Positions 19,801 through 26,702 of a stretch of 64,000 nt of DNA are shown piece by piece. Source of the DNA: Pseudomonas alliivorans (lineage in GTDB: Bacteria > Pseudomonadota > Gammaproteobacteria > Pseudomonadales > Pseudomonadaceae). Numbering within the stretch: position 1 is the first letter of the stretch; the number at the start of each line of letters is the position of its first letter. The notes beneath the pieces are model-generated. The model was not told where the DNA came from and searched no databases. It worked only from the letters and a program-made list of their open reading frames with translations. Where the stretch lies: NCBI RefSeq assembly GCF_017826695.1, contig NZ_JAFFZW010000003.1, positions 620,001-684,000 of the forward strand, written 5' to 3'. A program made the position numbers and the translations under genes.

Positions 19801-20094
19801 TTTTGCGACTTTCGCGTCCGGGGTTTTTTTCGTGCAGGTATAGAGATTGTGTACCCAATCCTCATCGTATACCGGGGCGTTAACTGGATCCAGGTGGTCG
19901 TTAAAGAAACGTAGGACGGAGGCCTGGTAATACTCATTAACGGAGCCGCTTGAGATTTTACTAGGAGCGATGTGCTTGGACTCAAAAAGTGCCTTTGCAA
20001 CACATGCCTTAGCTTTGGCAATAGCCTCCTTGATCGATCTCTCCAAGTCCTCTCCTGACTTGATAATGAGAACATCTTTGGTGAGATTAATCAT
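16861..20094 (-). CDS. Large tyrosine-recombinase-like integrase (GmtZ-like)
   Basis: 1077 residues from the ATG at 20094, which has AAGGAG six nt upstream; the frame opens at a TTG at 20109. The N-terminal half is long and unassigned. A recombinase core follows with ALETGVRSIHIRWL (first Arg, about 550), EHTPHSCRVSVVSEY (HxxR box, about 715) and TGQATEEHVMYYAKVD (Tyr, about 755). A Cys-rich segment (CPFGNHC...PCGGCYYS, about 845-875) suggests a zinc site, followed by coiled coils. It is much larger than ordinary integrases and matches the GmtZ integrase. It overlaps the first recombinase gene by 8 nt. Confidence 0.75.
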   Translation of the reverse strand: MINLTKDVLIIKSGEDLERSIKEAIAKAKACVAKALFESKHIAPSKISSGSVNEYYQASVLRFFNDHLDPVNAPVYDEDWVHNLYTCTKKTPDAKVAKQVIPKTAHDWINKSSLERLAKDSILILHFLWQEKAVLLPLDTKKPTGGHQTKKKHFEFAAADYTEVLALVSKPFVPHITYENILDITTVMKPSAIKNFEWYAWRMIRATDWHRIEDINPKDISDVVDHLTKTRRGEVSWFMYPIAPGAFLSYVQKLYPERCQQTTSLPKNDLRASTKALRSGEFSFPAEHQKSVDLWLKYQGKFIQLQKSRGMKTFRHYESSFTVLNTYLFSEYPEKTGLPPPGPQDLNRTHLEGDGYVGLLSYLRKGRSGSAIQKSLYHIEALFDYLTVNSSADDELAGFVNPISDIDYPIVSRSSGTNKPAFESEHFPILLQYCYAVESFTTHLADRVYEEQINLYDKKFRADIPTKNWNEAQKVVQTEKLGYVPVVFYRNPDFDASQPKSDTNRPMKYEALHLLPRFVVPIIEHSVERKGEWVFYPQLNYIRHNIIALETGVRSIHIRWLERLTYDMHIDRSRPLPPLCKLRINTDKANGPWDSTVSRSVIDVLDRQKAMIKWFNDPAMDVPVWYDYHEESPFGKITSLFPKGETPGVLTGEAYGKYFKRLVYSFDLFCRFQLGINTTNAMPEAVGDLDSIDEPVDYLAALKLEAQACKLIEHTPHSCRVSVVSEYIRVLPPHIIGAFITGQATEEHVMYYAKVDPAYLKSVAQYQKMSVEQGWLIDRPAMSNIKAEDISSKLQQAFRRDKDKSLIDFGAISFDREMKDDVLSGVRAAKQRPIDSLAFMPTHICPFGNHCPADVVKDLGAIPGLSTPCGGCYYSVKTVDHLPRIHGHIRALTDECSELEAYIAEAKRNGASVESLVQKASRRKFLATEIISWSVTAHCLEQMYSEIKTRESFLVEKPEIVSEHLERLELKEHSLSNLIARTAEAKSHAEYFTPQLNQQLKVARNKLLAFTGDFNRMLEEAPTGFTLIDEFRGLIRSACEVLGISLHDLSDAMSKPMALNRPDSILKLISSPGSVTA

Positions 20095-21550
20095 TTTTTT
20101 CTCCTTCAATACGCTTGGCTTCTTCCTCGAGTAACTCTAACTGCCGGAAGTGGAAGTCTGCTCGAATCGTCCTGAAAGATGCTTCACCACGTTGTGATAC
20201 GTACTGATTGGCGTGTTGGATATAGGCTTCGATTATGTCAGTGTCGTGCTTGGCGTACTTCATGGTGGAAGAGGCGCTAGCATGACCCATCAAGATTTTT
20301 ACATACGTCAGAGGGAGTCCGGGGATGCTCTGTCCAGGAACTGGCAAATAATTAAGTGTGTAGGTTCCGTACATATGCCGTAGCGAGTGAGCGCTAATGC
20401 TTGTGACGTCCTCTACGCCTGCTTTTTTGGCGTAACTTTTGAAGGTCTTGTCTCGACTGCTTCGGTCGCTAGCGAAGAATGGCCTGCCATCGAGGTTTTG
20501 AAAGAGGAAGTCATGGCCGACGCTCGAGTTGTACTCACGGGTCAAATACTTCTCAAGGTTTTCCCAGAACATCCCGGCAAAGGGTTCGATCATGAACGTC
20601 ATTTCAGTCACCCGTCCCTTCCAGGAAAGGAACTGGTACTCATCCTCTGTAATTCCAGGCGTTTTGCGTGCAAAAGGGTCGCGGAGGAAAACTGCGAACT
20701 CATCATCGTCGATATCGGGCATCCTCACCTGCAAAGCCTCGCTCGAACGAGCACCTGTTGCCGCGAGTAGGGAATAGAGTGTCATGTCCCTATAGAAAGT
20801 CTTGGACTTCGCTGGCTTTGCCTGCCTGATGAGATTCACGGATTGCTCGATGGGGAAGGCTAAGGTCTTGAACGGTTTTTGGTCGTTCTTCCTGTCCCTG
20901 CGTGCTGCCTGGGGAAAGAGTTTGTCTCTCTTGCGCTTAGGCAGCACTGACTTAATCGAGTCACGAATGACTGCGGCCAGCCACGAATTGGCCTTGTGAG
21001 CCGAGATCTCATACTGACTACGATACTCAGCTCGCTTTGTGTAAAACGGACTGAATAACTTGTCAGGCGTAATTCTGTTCTTCGTTTCCGATACCTGAAG
21101 AAACCAGTTGATCGACGATTCGATGGTCTCCGCGATGGAGTTGTGGCCTGTTAGCTTCTCCTTGCCCAGGCTGCCAGCCAACTTCAGTGCTATAGGATTC
21201 GCAGCGCCCTTACCGAACAACAGATACGCCGGGTAGCTATTGATGACGGTCTCAATAGTGACCTCGACATCCGCCGCGAATGGGGTCTGCGATGCCTCAT
21301 ACACGTAATCCACAAACCGCCCCACGTGCTCGGCATAAAGCTTCACCGTGTTGGGGGCGTAGCCCCTACTAGCCAGCCAGGTTGTGTAGTGGGTGAAAGG
21401 CTTGAATTCCCGCAACTCGTCGGGCATATCCGGGTCAAGGTGAAGCAATAGGTATCTGGCTTCGCTTGTGAGCGGTGCCTCGACCAGGATGAAGTTTTTC
21501 AAGAGTCTATTTCCAAATACAACACCCTCATAGCTTTCGGTGTTGCACAT
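20087..21550 (-). CDS. Tyrosine recombinase/integrase (GmtY-like)
   Basis: 487 residues. It has a SAM-like N-terminal domain (FTHYTTWLASRGYAPNTVKLYAEHVGRF) and a catalytic domain with LLAATGARSSEAL (first Arg, about 263), HSLRHMYGTYTLNYL (HxxR, about 387) and GHASASSTMKYAKHD (His and nucleophilic Tyr, about 420-430). It is the first gene of the operon, transcribed away from the broken tRNA target. It is expected to catalyse integration and excision together with the larger recombinase. Confidence 0.85.
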   Translation of the reverse strand: MCNTESYEGVVFGNRLLKNFILVEAPLTSEARYLLLHLDPDMPDELREFKPFTHYTTWLASRGYAPNTVKLYAEHVGRFVDYVYEASQTPFAADVEVTIETVINSYPAYLLFGKGAANPIALKLAGSLGKEKLTGHNSIAETIESSINWFLQVSETKNRITPDKLFSPFYTKRAEYRSQYEISAHKANSWLAAVIRDSIKSVLPKRKRDKLFPQAARRDRKNDQKPFKTLAFPIEQSVNLIRQAKPAKSKTFYRDMTLYSLLAATGARSSEALQVRMPDIDDDEFAVFLRDPFARKTPGITEDEYQFLSWKGRVTEMTFMIEPFAGMFWENLEKYLTREYNSSVGHDFLFQNLDGRPFFASDRSSRDKTFKSYAKKAGVEDVTSISAHSLRHMYGTYTLNYLPVPGQSIPGLPLTYVKILMGHASASSTMKYAKHDTDIIEAYIQHANQYVSQRGEASFRTIRADFHFRQLELLEEEAKRIEGEKND

Positions 21551-21561
21551 GGCATGTCAAG

Positions 21562-21588
21562 AAAAATTCCTGAGTTGAGGATTTTTTT
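21562..21588 (-). terminator. Terminator between the island tRNA and the recombinase operon
   Basis: An imperfect hairpin (AAAAATTCCT / AGGATTTTTT around GAGTTG) with A and T tracts on both sides lies 74 nt after the tRNA and 12 nt before the recombinase start. It probably ends the tRNA transcript and might also attenuate read-through into the operon. Confidence 0.45.
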
Positions 21589-21661
21589 AGCACGCAAAAA
21601 ACTCCGACACCGTGGTCAGAGGGCATATGCAGGTTTTTTAAGTGCTTGATATACAAGGAGT

Positions 21662-21738
21662 TGGGGCCACCGGCGGGAATCGAACCCGCGACCCACCGAT
21701 TATGAGTCGGTTGCTCTAACCAATTGAGCTACAGTGGC
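21662..21738 (-). tRNA. tRNA with CAT anticodon (Ile2 or Met type), complete, island-borne
   Basis: A full cloverleaf: acceptor GCCACTG/CGGTGGC (7 bp, one T-G), D-arm GCTC...GAGC, anticodon arm ACCGA-CTCATAA-TCGGT, variable GGGTC, T-arm GCGGG-TTCGATT-CCCGC, with CCA encoded at 21664-21662. The discriminator is C, unusual for Ile or Met tRNAs (normally A). Anticodon CAT fits tRNA-Ile2 (modified to lysidine) or Met; the sequence alone does not decide. It lies next to a truncated tRNA(CAT) gene. Confidence 0.85.
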
Positions 21739-21775
21739 ACTGAGGAGATGCAAAGCTACCAGAGGTGAGGTCTAA

Positions 21776-21800
21776 ATACCACACCGATGTTCATACCACA
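21776..21800. repeat. Paired 8-bp direct repeats next to the broken tRNA
   Basis: ATACCACA occurs at 21776-21783 and again at 21793-21800, start to start 17 bp, immediately beside the tRNA break at 21803/21804. They are candidate recombinase-binding sites at the island end. Confidence 0.35.
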
Positions 21801-21803
21801 TAA

Positions 21804-21860
21804 GAACCGTGGACCAAAGGATTATGAGTCCTCTGCTCTAACCAACTGAGCTATGGGCCC
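21804..21860 (-). pseudogene. Truncated tRNA(CAT) gene, 5' three quarters only
   Basis: Reading on the minus strand from 21860: GGGCCCA acceptor strand, TA, D-arm GCTC...GAGC, anticodon arm GAGGA-CTCATAA-TCCTT, TGGTC, T-stem strand CACGG and TTC of the T-loop. After TTC the sequence (TTATGTGGTATG) cannot form the T-stem partner CCGTG or the acceptor partner TGGGCCC. The gene is therefore broken in the T-loop. It resembles Pseudomonas tRNA-Ile2. The missing 3' part should lie at the other end of the inserted DNA. Confidence 0.75.
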
Positions 21861-21875
21861 TCAGCAGGACGCGGA

Positions 21876-24377
21876 TTATAACGGTGGTTTCGCGGCTGTG
21901 CTATCCGAAAAGTCCGAAACGTTCATAAGAAGGAACCTGGCGCAGAATTCCTCGGGCGGCAGGGGCAGGCTGACGATGTAGCCCTGGATCTGTTCGCAGC
22001 CTTCTGCAGCGAGGAATTGTTGTTGGTCGCTGTTCTCCACGCCTTCGGCGATGACGGTCAGTTGCATGCTGCGGCCCAGGGCGATGATGGCGCGGACGAT
22101 GGCGGCGTCGTGGGTGTCTTCGGGCAGGCCGCGGACGAAGGATTGGTCGATCTTGAGAATGTCGAGCGGCAGGCGTTTGAGGTAGCTCAGTGATGAGTAG
22201 CCGGTGCCGAAGTCGTCGATGGCCAGTTGCACGCCGAGTTTCTTGAGTTTGTGCAGCACGGCCAGGGCTTCCTGGGTCTGGCTCATGATGAAGTTTTCGG
22301 TGATTTCCAGTTGCAGGCTGCCCGGCTCCAGGCCGTGGTTGCTCAGCAGGTGTTCGATGCGTTCGACGAGGCCCGGTTGGCGCAGTTGTGCGCCGGCGAG
22401 GTTGACGGACAGCGGGCCGAACGGTTTGTGGGTTTTGCGCCATTGGTGCATCTGACGGCACGCGTGTTCGATGACCCACTCACCAATCTGCAGGATCATG
22501 CCGTTTTCTTCGGCCAGCGGGATGAAGTGTTCGGGCGGTACTTCGCCGAAGGTCGGGTGGTTCCAGCGAATCAAGGCTTCGGCGCCGACCAGGGTGTTGG
22601 TCAGCAGGCTGGTTTTTGGCTGGAACGACAGGCTCAGCTCGTTGCGGTCCAGTGCGCGCCTGAGTTCCTGCTCAAGGGCGATGCGTTCGCTGGCCTGGAC
22701 GGTCAGGTCGCGGGTGTAGCTTTCGACGCGGTTGCGCCCCTTGGCTTTTGAGCGGTACATCGCGGCGTCGGCATTTTTGACCAGCGTGGCGACGTCTGTA
22801 CCGTCGGTGGGAAACAGGCTGCAACCGATGCTGGAGCTGATGAAGAATTCGTGTTCGCCCGCCTGAAAGGGCGCGCTGAAGCAGGCCAGCAGCTTGTTGG
22901 CGATGCTGACGGCGTCGCTGGGTTGCAGCAGGCCGGGCAGCAGAACGATGAATTCGTCGCCGCCGAGCCGGGCGACGGTGTCGATGTCGCGCAGGTGCTC
23001 CTTGAGGCGCTGAGCGATGCCTTTGAGCAGCAGGTCGCCGACCGGGTGCCCGAGGCTGTCGTTGATGTGTTTGAAGCGGTCCAGGTCCAGAAACAACACC
23101 GCGCCGAGGCTGCCGGACTCCTCACTGTGCAGCAGCGCCGTCTGCAGACGGTTCTCGAACAGGGTGCGGTTGGGCAGGCCGGTGAGGGGGTCGTGGTGCG
23201 CTTGGTAGTCCAGACGTGCCTGAGCGTGCTTGAGGCTGGAGATGTCGGCGAAGACGGCGACGAAGTGGGTGATGAGGTGATCCTTGTTGCGTACGGCGCT
23301 GATAGTGAGCCAGCTTGGGTAGATCTCGTTGTTCTTTCGCCGGTTGTAGATCTCGCCTTGCCAGTGGCCTTCAGCGGTCAACTGGTGCCACATTGCGGCA
23401 TAGAACGCGCTGTCGTGTTGACCCGAGGCAAGCAGGCGAGGGGTATGGCCGATGGCTTCGGCCTCGCTGTAGCCGGTGATCTGGCTGAAGGCACGGTTGA
23501 CCGCATTGATACGCTGGCGCGTGTCGGTGATCAGCACGCCTTCGGCGGTGCTTTCGAATACGGTGGCGGCCAGGTGCAGTTTTTCCTGCATGTACTGGCG
23601 TTCGGTGACGTCCCGGCAGATGGTCAGCAGGCAGTCTTCGCCATCGATCAACACCGGGTGCGAAGACAGCTCGCAGAGCCGGATATTGCCTTCGGAGCCA
23701 CGAATCCTGGCGTAAAAATCGCGAACAGAGCCGTGCTGCCTGATGTGCTGGATCATGGTCTGGCGTTCACCCAGGTCGGCCCAGATGCCCAGGTCGAGCG
23801 TGGAGCGTTCAAGGCACTGTTTTTCGCTGTAGCCGGTGATGCGGCAGAAGCCGTCGTTGACCTCGAGGATCACCCCATCGTGGATGCGACTGATGGTCAG
23901 ACCGTCGGGGGAGGCGTGAAAGGCTTTGGCGAATTTCTCTTCGGAAAGCTGGAGTTGTTGCTGCGCCTGCTTGAGCGGGGTGATGTCGCGAACCACCACC
24001 AGAACGGCCGGCTCCGGGCCGAGTTCGAAAGATTGCGCGGACATCAGTCCTGAGAAGGTCTCTCCGTCCTTGCGGCGGAAGGGCAGCTCGAGGTTGCGGA
24101 TGTGGCCCTTTTGCAGTTGTTCCAGAAGGCCGGGGCCGATGCCCGGCACGGCCCAGATGTTTATCTGGGTCGGCGTCTTGCCAATCACTTCTTCGGCGGT
24201 GAGGCCGGTCTGTTCGACAAAGGCTTTGTTGGCTTCAAGGATCTGACCGTCGATGAGGCTGGCGATCACCATGATGTCCGGGCAATGGGCGAAGACTGAG
24301 GCGAATCGGTCTTCGGACACACGCAACGCTTCTTCGGTTTTTTTGCTGTCACTGATGTCGGTCATTAATCCACGCAT
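21876..24377 (-). CDS. PAS-GGDEF-EAL cyclic-di-GMP protein (RmcA-like, short N-terminus)
   Basis: 833 residues with three PAS domains (about 20-130, 145-255, 275-385), then a GGDEF domain (about 395-555) with intact RLGGDEFIVLLPGL, then an EAL domain (about 570-820) with AEALIRW, DDFGTGYSSLSYLKRL and AEGVEN intact. It should be able to make and/or degrade c-di-GMP. By position next to rpoD it corresponds to P. aeruginosa RmcA (PA0575), which also has an N-terminal periplasmic sensor, membrane segment and a further PAS. Here the frame begins inside an apparent PAS-end linker (MRGLMTDISDSKKTEEALR), with an in-frame stop three codons upstream, so it may be N-terminally truncated. Confidence 0.85.
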   Translation of the reverse strand: MRGLMTDISDSKKTEEALRVSEDRFASVFAHCPDIMVIASLIDGQILEANKAFVEQTGLTAEEVIGKTPTQINIWAVPGIGPGLLEQLQKGHIRNLELPFRRKDGETFSGLMSAQSFELGPEPAVLVVVRDITPLKQAQQQLQLSEEKFAKAFHASPDGLTISRIHDGVILEVNDGFCRITGYSEKQCLERSTLDLGIWADLGERQTMIQHIRQHGSVRDFYARIRGSEGNIRLCELSSHPVLIDGEDCLLTICRDVTERQYMQEKLHLAATVFESTAEGVLITDTRQRINAVNRAFSQITGYSEAEAIGHTPRLLASGQHDSAFYAAMWHQLTAEGHWQGEIYNRRKNNEIYPSWLTISAVRNKDHLITHFVAVFADISSLKHAQARLDYQAHHDPLTGLPNRTLFENRLQTALLHSEESGSLGAVLFLDLDRFKHINDSLGHPVGDLLLKGIAQRLKEHLRDIDTVARLGGDEFIVLLPGLLQPSDAVSIANKLLACFSAPFQAGEHEFFISSSIGCSLFPTDGTDVATLVKNADAAMYRSKAKGRNRVESYTRDLTVQASERIALEQELRRALDRNELSLSFQPKTSLLTNTLVGAEALIRWNHPTFGEVPPEHFIPLAEENGMILQIGEWVIEHACRQMHQWRKTHKPFGPLSVNLAGAQLRQPGLVERIEHLLSNHGLEPGSLQLEITENFIMSQTQEALAVLHKLKKLGVQLAIDDFGTGYSSLSYLKRLPLDILKIDQSFVRGLPEDTHDAAIVRAIIALGRSMQLTVIAEGVENSDQQQFLAAEGCEQIQGYIVSLPLPPEEFCARFLLMNVSDFSDSTAAKPPL

Positions 24378-24733
24378 AAGTGCTCACGTCCGTGCTTGGT
24401 CTGGCTGCCGATATCGCGGGGGCCACAGCACTTGCTCCGTATCGTTGCGCACGAGCGGGCCAGGGTTGTGGTCATTACCGCTGCTGATTTATTGCTAGCA
24501 GAAGGTCTCAACATCGCGGCAAGTCTGCGCACGATGCTGCGGTAAAAATCCTGGCAACAACCGATAGGCCAAAGGATCACGAGCAGGCTTTTTGCCTGCG
24601 GTGACACATAGTTGTAGGCCAGGTTTCGGAATTTTTCCTGCCGGGCGACGGCTGACAGGCGTGTTTCGAAGAGGTTTTCAACAAGACTTGCGAAATAGAG
24701 CGCTGCGAACATTACGGCGGGCCAGAAACGCAA
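24378..24733. other. Intergenic stretch without a recognisable gene
   Basis: Between the c-di-GMP gene and the rpoD terminator. A 122-codon minus-strand frame (24365-24733) has no recognisable domain and an unusual residue composition. No sensor domain or membrane segment of an RmcA N-terminus could be read in the frame leading into the downstream gene. Confidence 0.4.
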
Positions 24734-24755
24734 AACCCCCGGCAGGCCGGGGGTT
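24734..24755 (-). terminator. rpoD terminator
   Basis: A 10-bp GC-rich stem (AACCCCCGGC / GCCGGGGGTT) with a tiny loop, followed on the minus strand by TTTTG, 30 nt after the rpoD stop. It is a good intrinsic terminator. Confidence 0.75.
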
Positions 24756-24784
24756 CTGTTTTAACGCGTTGCGTGCTGCGCGTG

Positions 24785-26635
24785 TTACTCGTCGAGGAAC
24801 GAACGCAAGTGTTCGCTACGGGTCGGGTGACGCAGTTTACGCAGTGCCTTGGCTTCGATCTGACGGATCCGCTCGCGGGTCACGTCGAACTGTTTGCCAA
24901 CCTCTTCCAGCGTGTGGTCGGTGTTCATGTCGATGCCGAAACGCATGCGCAGAACCTTGGCTTCACGAGCCGTGAGGCCCGACAGCACTTCGCGTGTCGC
25001 TTCTTTCAGGCTTTCGACGGTGGCGACATCGATTGGCGACTGCATGGTCGAGTCTTCGATGAAGTCACCCAGATGCGAATCTTCGTCGTCACCGATCGGG
25101 GTTTCCATGGAGATCGGCTCTTTGGCGATCTTCAGCACCTTGCGGATCTTGTCCTCAGGCATTTCCATGCGTTCGCCCAGCTCTTCCGGGGTCGGTTCGC
25201 GACCCATTTCCTGCAGCATTTGGCGGGAAATACGGTTGAGCTTGTTGATTGTCTCGATCATGTGCACCGGAATACGAATGGTGCGCGCCTGGTCGGCAAT
25301 CGAGCGAGTGATCGCCTGACGGATCCACCATGTGGCATATGTCGAGAACTTGTAACCACGACGGTATTCGAACTTGTCCACCGCCTTCATCAGGCCGATG
25401 TTGCCTTCCTGAATCAGATCGAGGAATTGCAGACCGCGGTTGGTGTACTTCTTGGCAATGGAGATCACCAGACGCAGGTTCGCTTCAACCATCTCTTTCT
25501 TCGCGCGGCGGGCCTTGGCCTCACCGATCGACATGCGACGGTTGATGTCCTTGATCTCGGCAATCTTCAGGCCGGTTTCTTCTTCGAGCGCGGACAGCTT
25601 CTGCTGGCAACGCTGGATGTCCGGCTGCAGGCGACCGATGGCTTCGGCGTACTTGCTCTTGCCCTTGGCCAGCGCATCGGTCCAGCTCTCGTCCACTTCG
25701 TTGCCAGGGAACTGGCGAAGGAAGTCGGCGCGCGGCATACGTGCATCACGTACGCACAGCTGCATGATGGCGCGTTCCTGGGCACGCAGGCGGTCAAGCG
25801 CACCGCGTACACGCTCTACCAGACCTTCAAACTGTTTTGGCACCAGCTTGATCGGCATGAACAGTTCGGCGAGGGCAACCATTTCGGCAATGGCGTGCTT
25901 GTCTTCGCGACCGAACTTCTTCAGGGCCTTGCGGGTGATTTCCATCTGATCGGAGACAGCACCGAAGCGCTGTGCAGCGATGACCGGATCCGGACCGCTT
26001 TCGACTTCGTCTTCTTCATCGGAAGCGTCTGCCGATTCTTCCTCATCGTCATCGGTGCCTTCGGCCTTGGCGGCTTTGGGGTCGACAGGAGGAGGCACTT
26101 CGGCAGGCGGCGCGATGCCGTCATCCGGATCGATGTAACCGCTGAGAACGTCGGACAGGCGACCGCCTTCGCTCGTGACACGTGTGTATTCGGAAAGAAT
26201 ATGGTCAACCGTGCCAGGGAAGTGCGCGATTGCGCCCATCACTTCACGGATGCCTTCTTCGATACGTTTGGCGATTTCGATTTCGCCTTCACGGGTCAGG
26301 AGTTCAACGGTACCCATTTCACGCATGTACATGCGAACGGGATCGGTGGTACGACCGATGTCGGTTTCAACCGCTGCCAATGCTGCGGCCGCTTCTTCTG
26401 CGGCTGCCTCATCGGTATCGGCGTCGGCCAGCATCAAGGCGTCCGCATCCGGAGCACTCTCGTGTACCGGGATCCCCATGTCGTTGATCATGCGGATGAT
26501 GTCTTCCACCTGCTCGGGATCTGAAATATCCTCGGGCAAGTGGTCGTTGACCTCTGCGTAAGTCAGATACTTCTGCTCACGACCCAGGGTGATCAACTCT
26601 TTGATACGAGACTGCTGTTGCGCTTTTCCGGACAT
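24785..26635 (-). CDS. rpoD: RNA polymerase primary sigma factor RpoD (sigma-70)
   Basis: 616 residues, typical for Pseudomonas. Region 1.1 is at the N-terminus and an acidic non-conserved insert follows ([17 protein letters not shown]). Region 2 has [20 protein letters not shown] and [15 protein letters not shown]. Region 3 follows, and region 4 has the helix-turn-helix [28 protein letters not shown]. It directs RNA polymerase to housekeeping promoters and lies downstream of dnaG as in the macromolecular-synthesis operon. Confidence 0.98.
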   Translation of the reverse strand: MSGKAQQQSRIKELITLGREQKYLTYAEVNDHLPEDISDPEQVEDIIRMINDMGIPVHESAPDADALMLADADTDEAAAEEAAAALAAVETDIGRTTDPVRMYMREMGTVELLTREGEIEIAKRIEEGIREVMGAIAHFPGTVDHILSEYTRVTSEGGRLSDVLSGYIDPDDGIAPPAEVPPPVDPKAAKAEGTDDDEEESADASDEEDEVESGPDPVIAAQRFGAVSDQMEITRKALKKFGREDKHAIAEMVALAELFMPIKLVPKQFEGLVERVRGALDRLRAQERAIMQLCVRDARMPRADFLRQFPGNEVDESWTDALAKGKSKYAEAIGRLQPDIQRCQQKLSALEEETGLKIAEIKDINRRMSIGEAKARRAKKEMVEANLRLVISIAKKYTNRGLQFLDLIQEGNIGLMKAVDKFEYRRGYKFSTYATWWIRQAITRSIADQARTIRIPVHMIETINKLNRISRQMLQEMGREPTPEELGERMEMPEDKIRKVLKIAKEPISMETPIGDDEDSHLGDFIEDSTMQSPIDVATVESLKEATREVLSGLTAREAKVLRMRFGIDMNTDHTLEEVGKQFDVTRERIRQIEAKALRKLRHPTRSEHLRSFLDE

Positions 26636-26682
26636 AACACCCTATCCACTGAAGGTCTTGGCGGGCAAAAAACAAGCCGAGG

Positions 26683-26688
26683 ATTATA
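26683..26688 (-). promoter_or_regulatory. Possible rpoD promoter -10 element
   Basis: A TATAAT hexamer (minus strand) lies in the 67-bp dnaG-rpoD gap, about 48 nt before the rpoD start. No good -35 is seen at the right distance, so the call is tentative. Confidence 0.35.
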
Positions 26689-26702
26689 CCCGAGCTATGA
26701 CC

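Larger units (their letters stand above)
13574..21803 (-). mobile_element. Gamma-mobile-trio-like recombinase module at the right end of a genomic island
   Basis: A five-gene overlapping minus-strand operon (two tyrosine recombinases, two small coiled-coil proteins, RecD-like helicase) plus a complete tRNA gene, ending where a chromosomal tRNA(CAT) gene is broken (21803/21804). The backbone begins immediately beyond. The island's left boundary is not visible, and the copper block to the left may be its cargo. The GMT assignment rests on gene order, sizes and motifs recalled from described GmtY-GmtZ-GmtX islands, not on a search. Confidence 0.6.

Noticed and set aside
21804..21860. Considered as an intact second tRNA gene
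   Set aside because: The 3' T-stem and acceptor partners are absent in the following bases, so it cannot fold as a complete tRNA.
22851..24053. 400-codon plus-strand frame opposite the PAS-GGDEF-EAL gene
   Set aside because: It is antisense to a gene with intact domain motifs and arises from GC-rich codon bias; its translation has no recognisable domain.
24773..26524. 583-codon plus-strand frame opposite rpoD
   Set aside because: The minus strand encodes full-length RpoD with all sigma regions; the plus-strand product is a His/Phe/Val-rich shadow.
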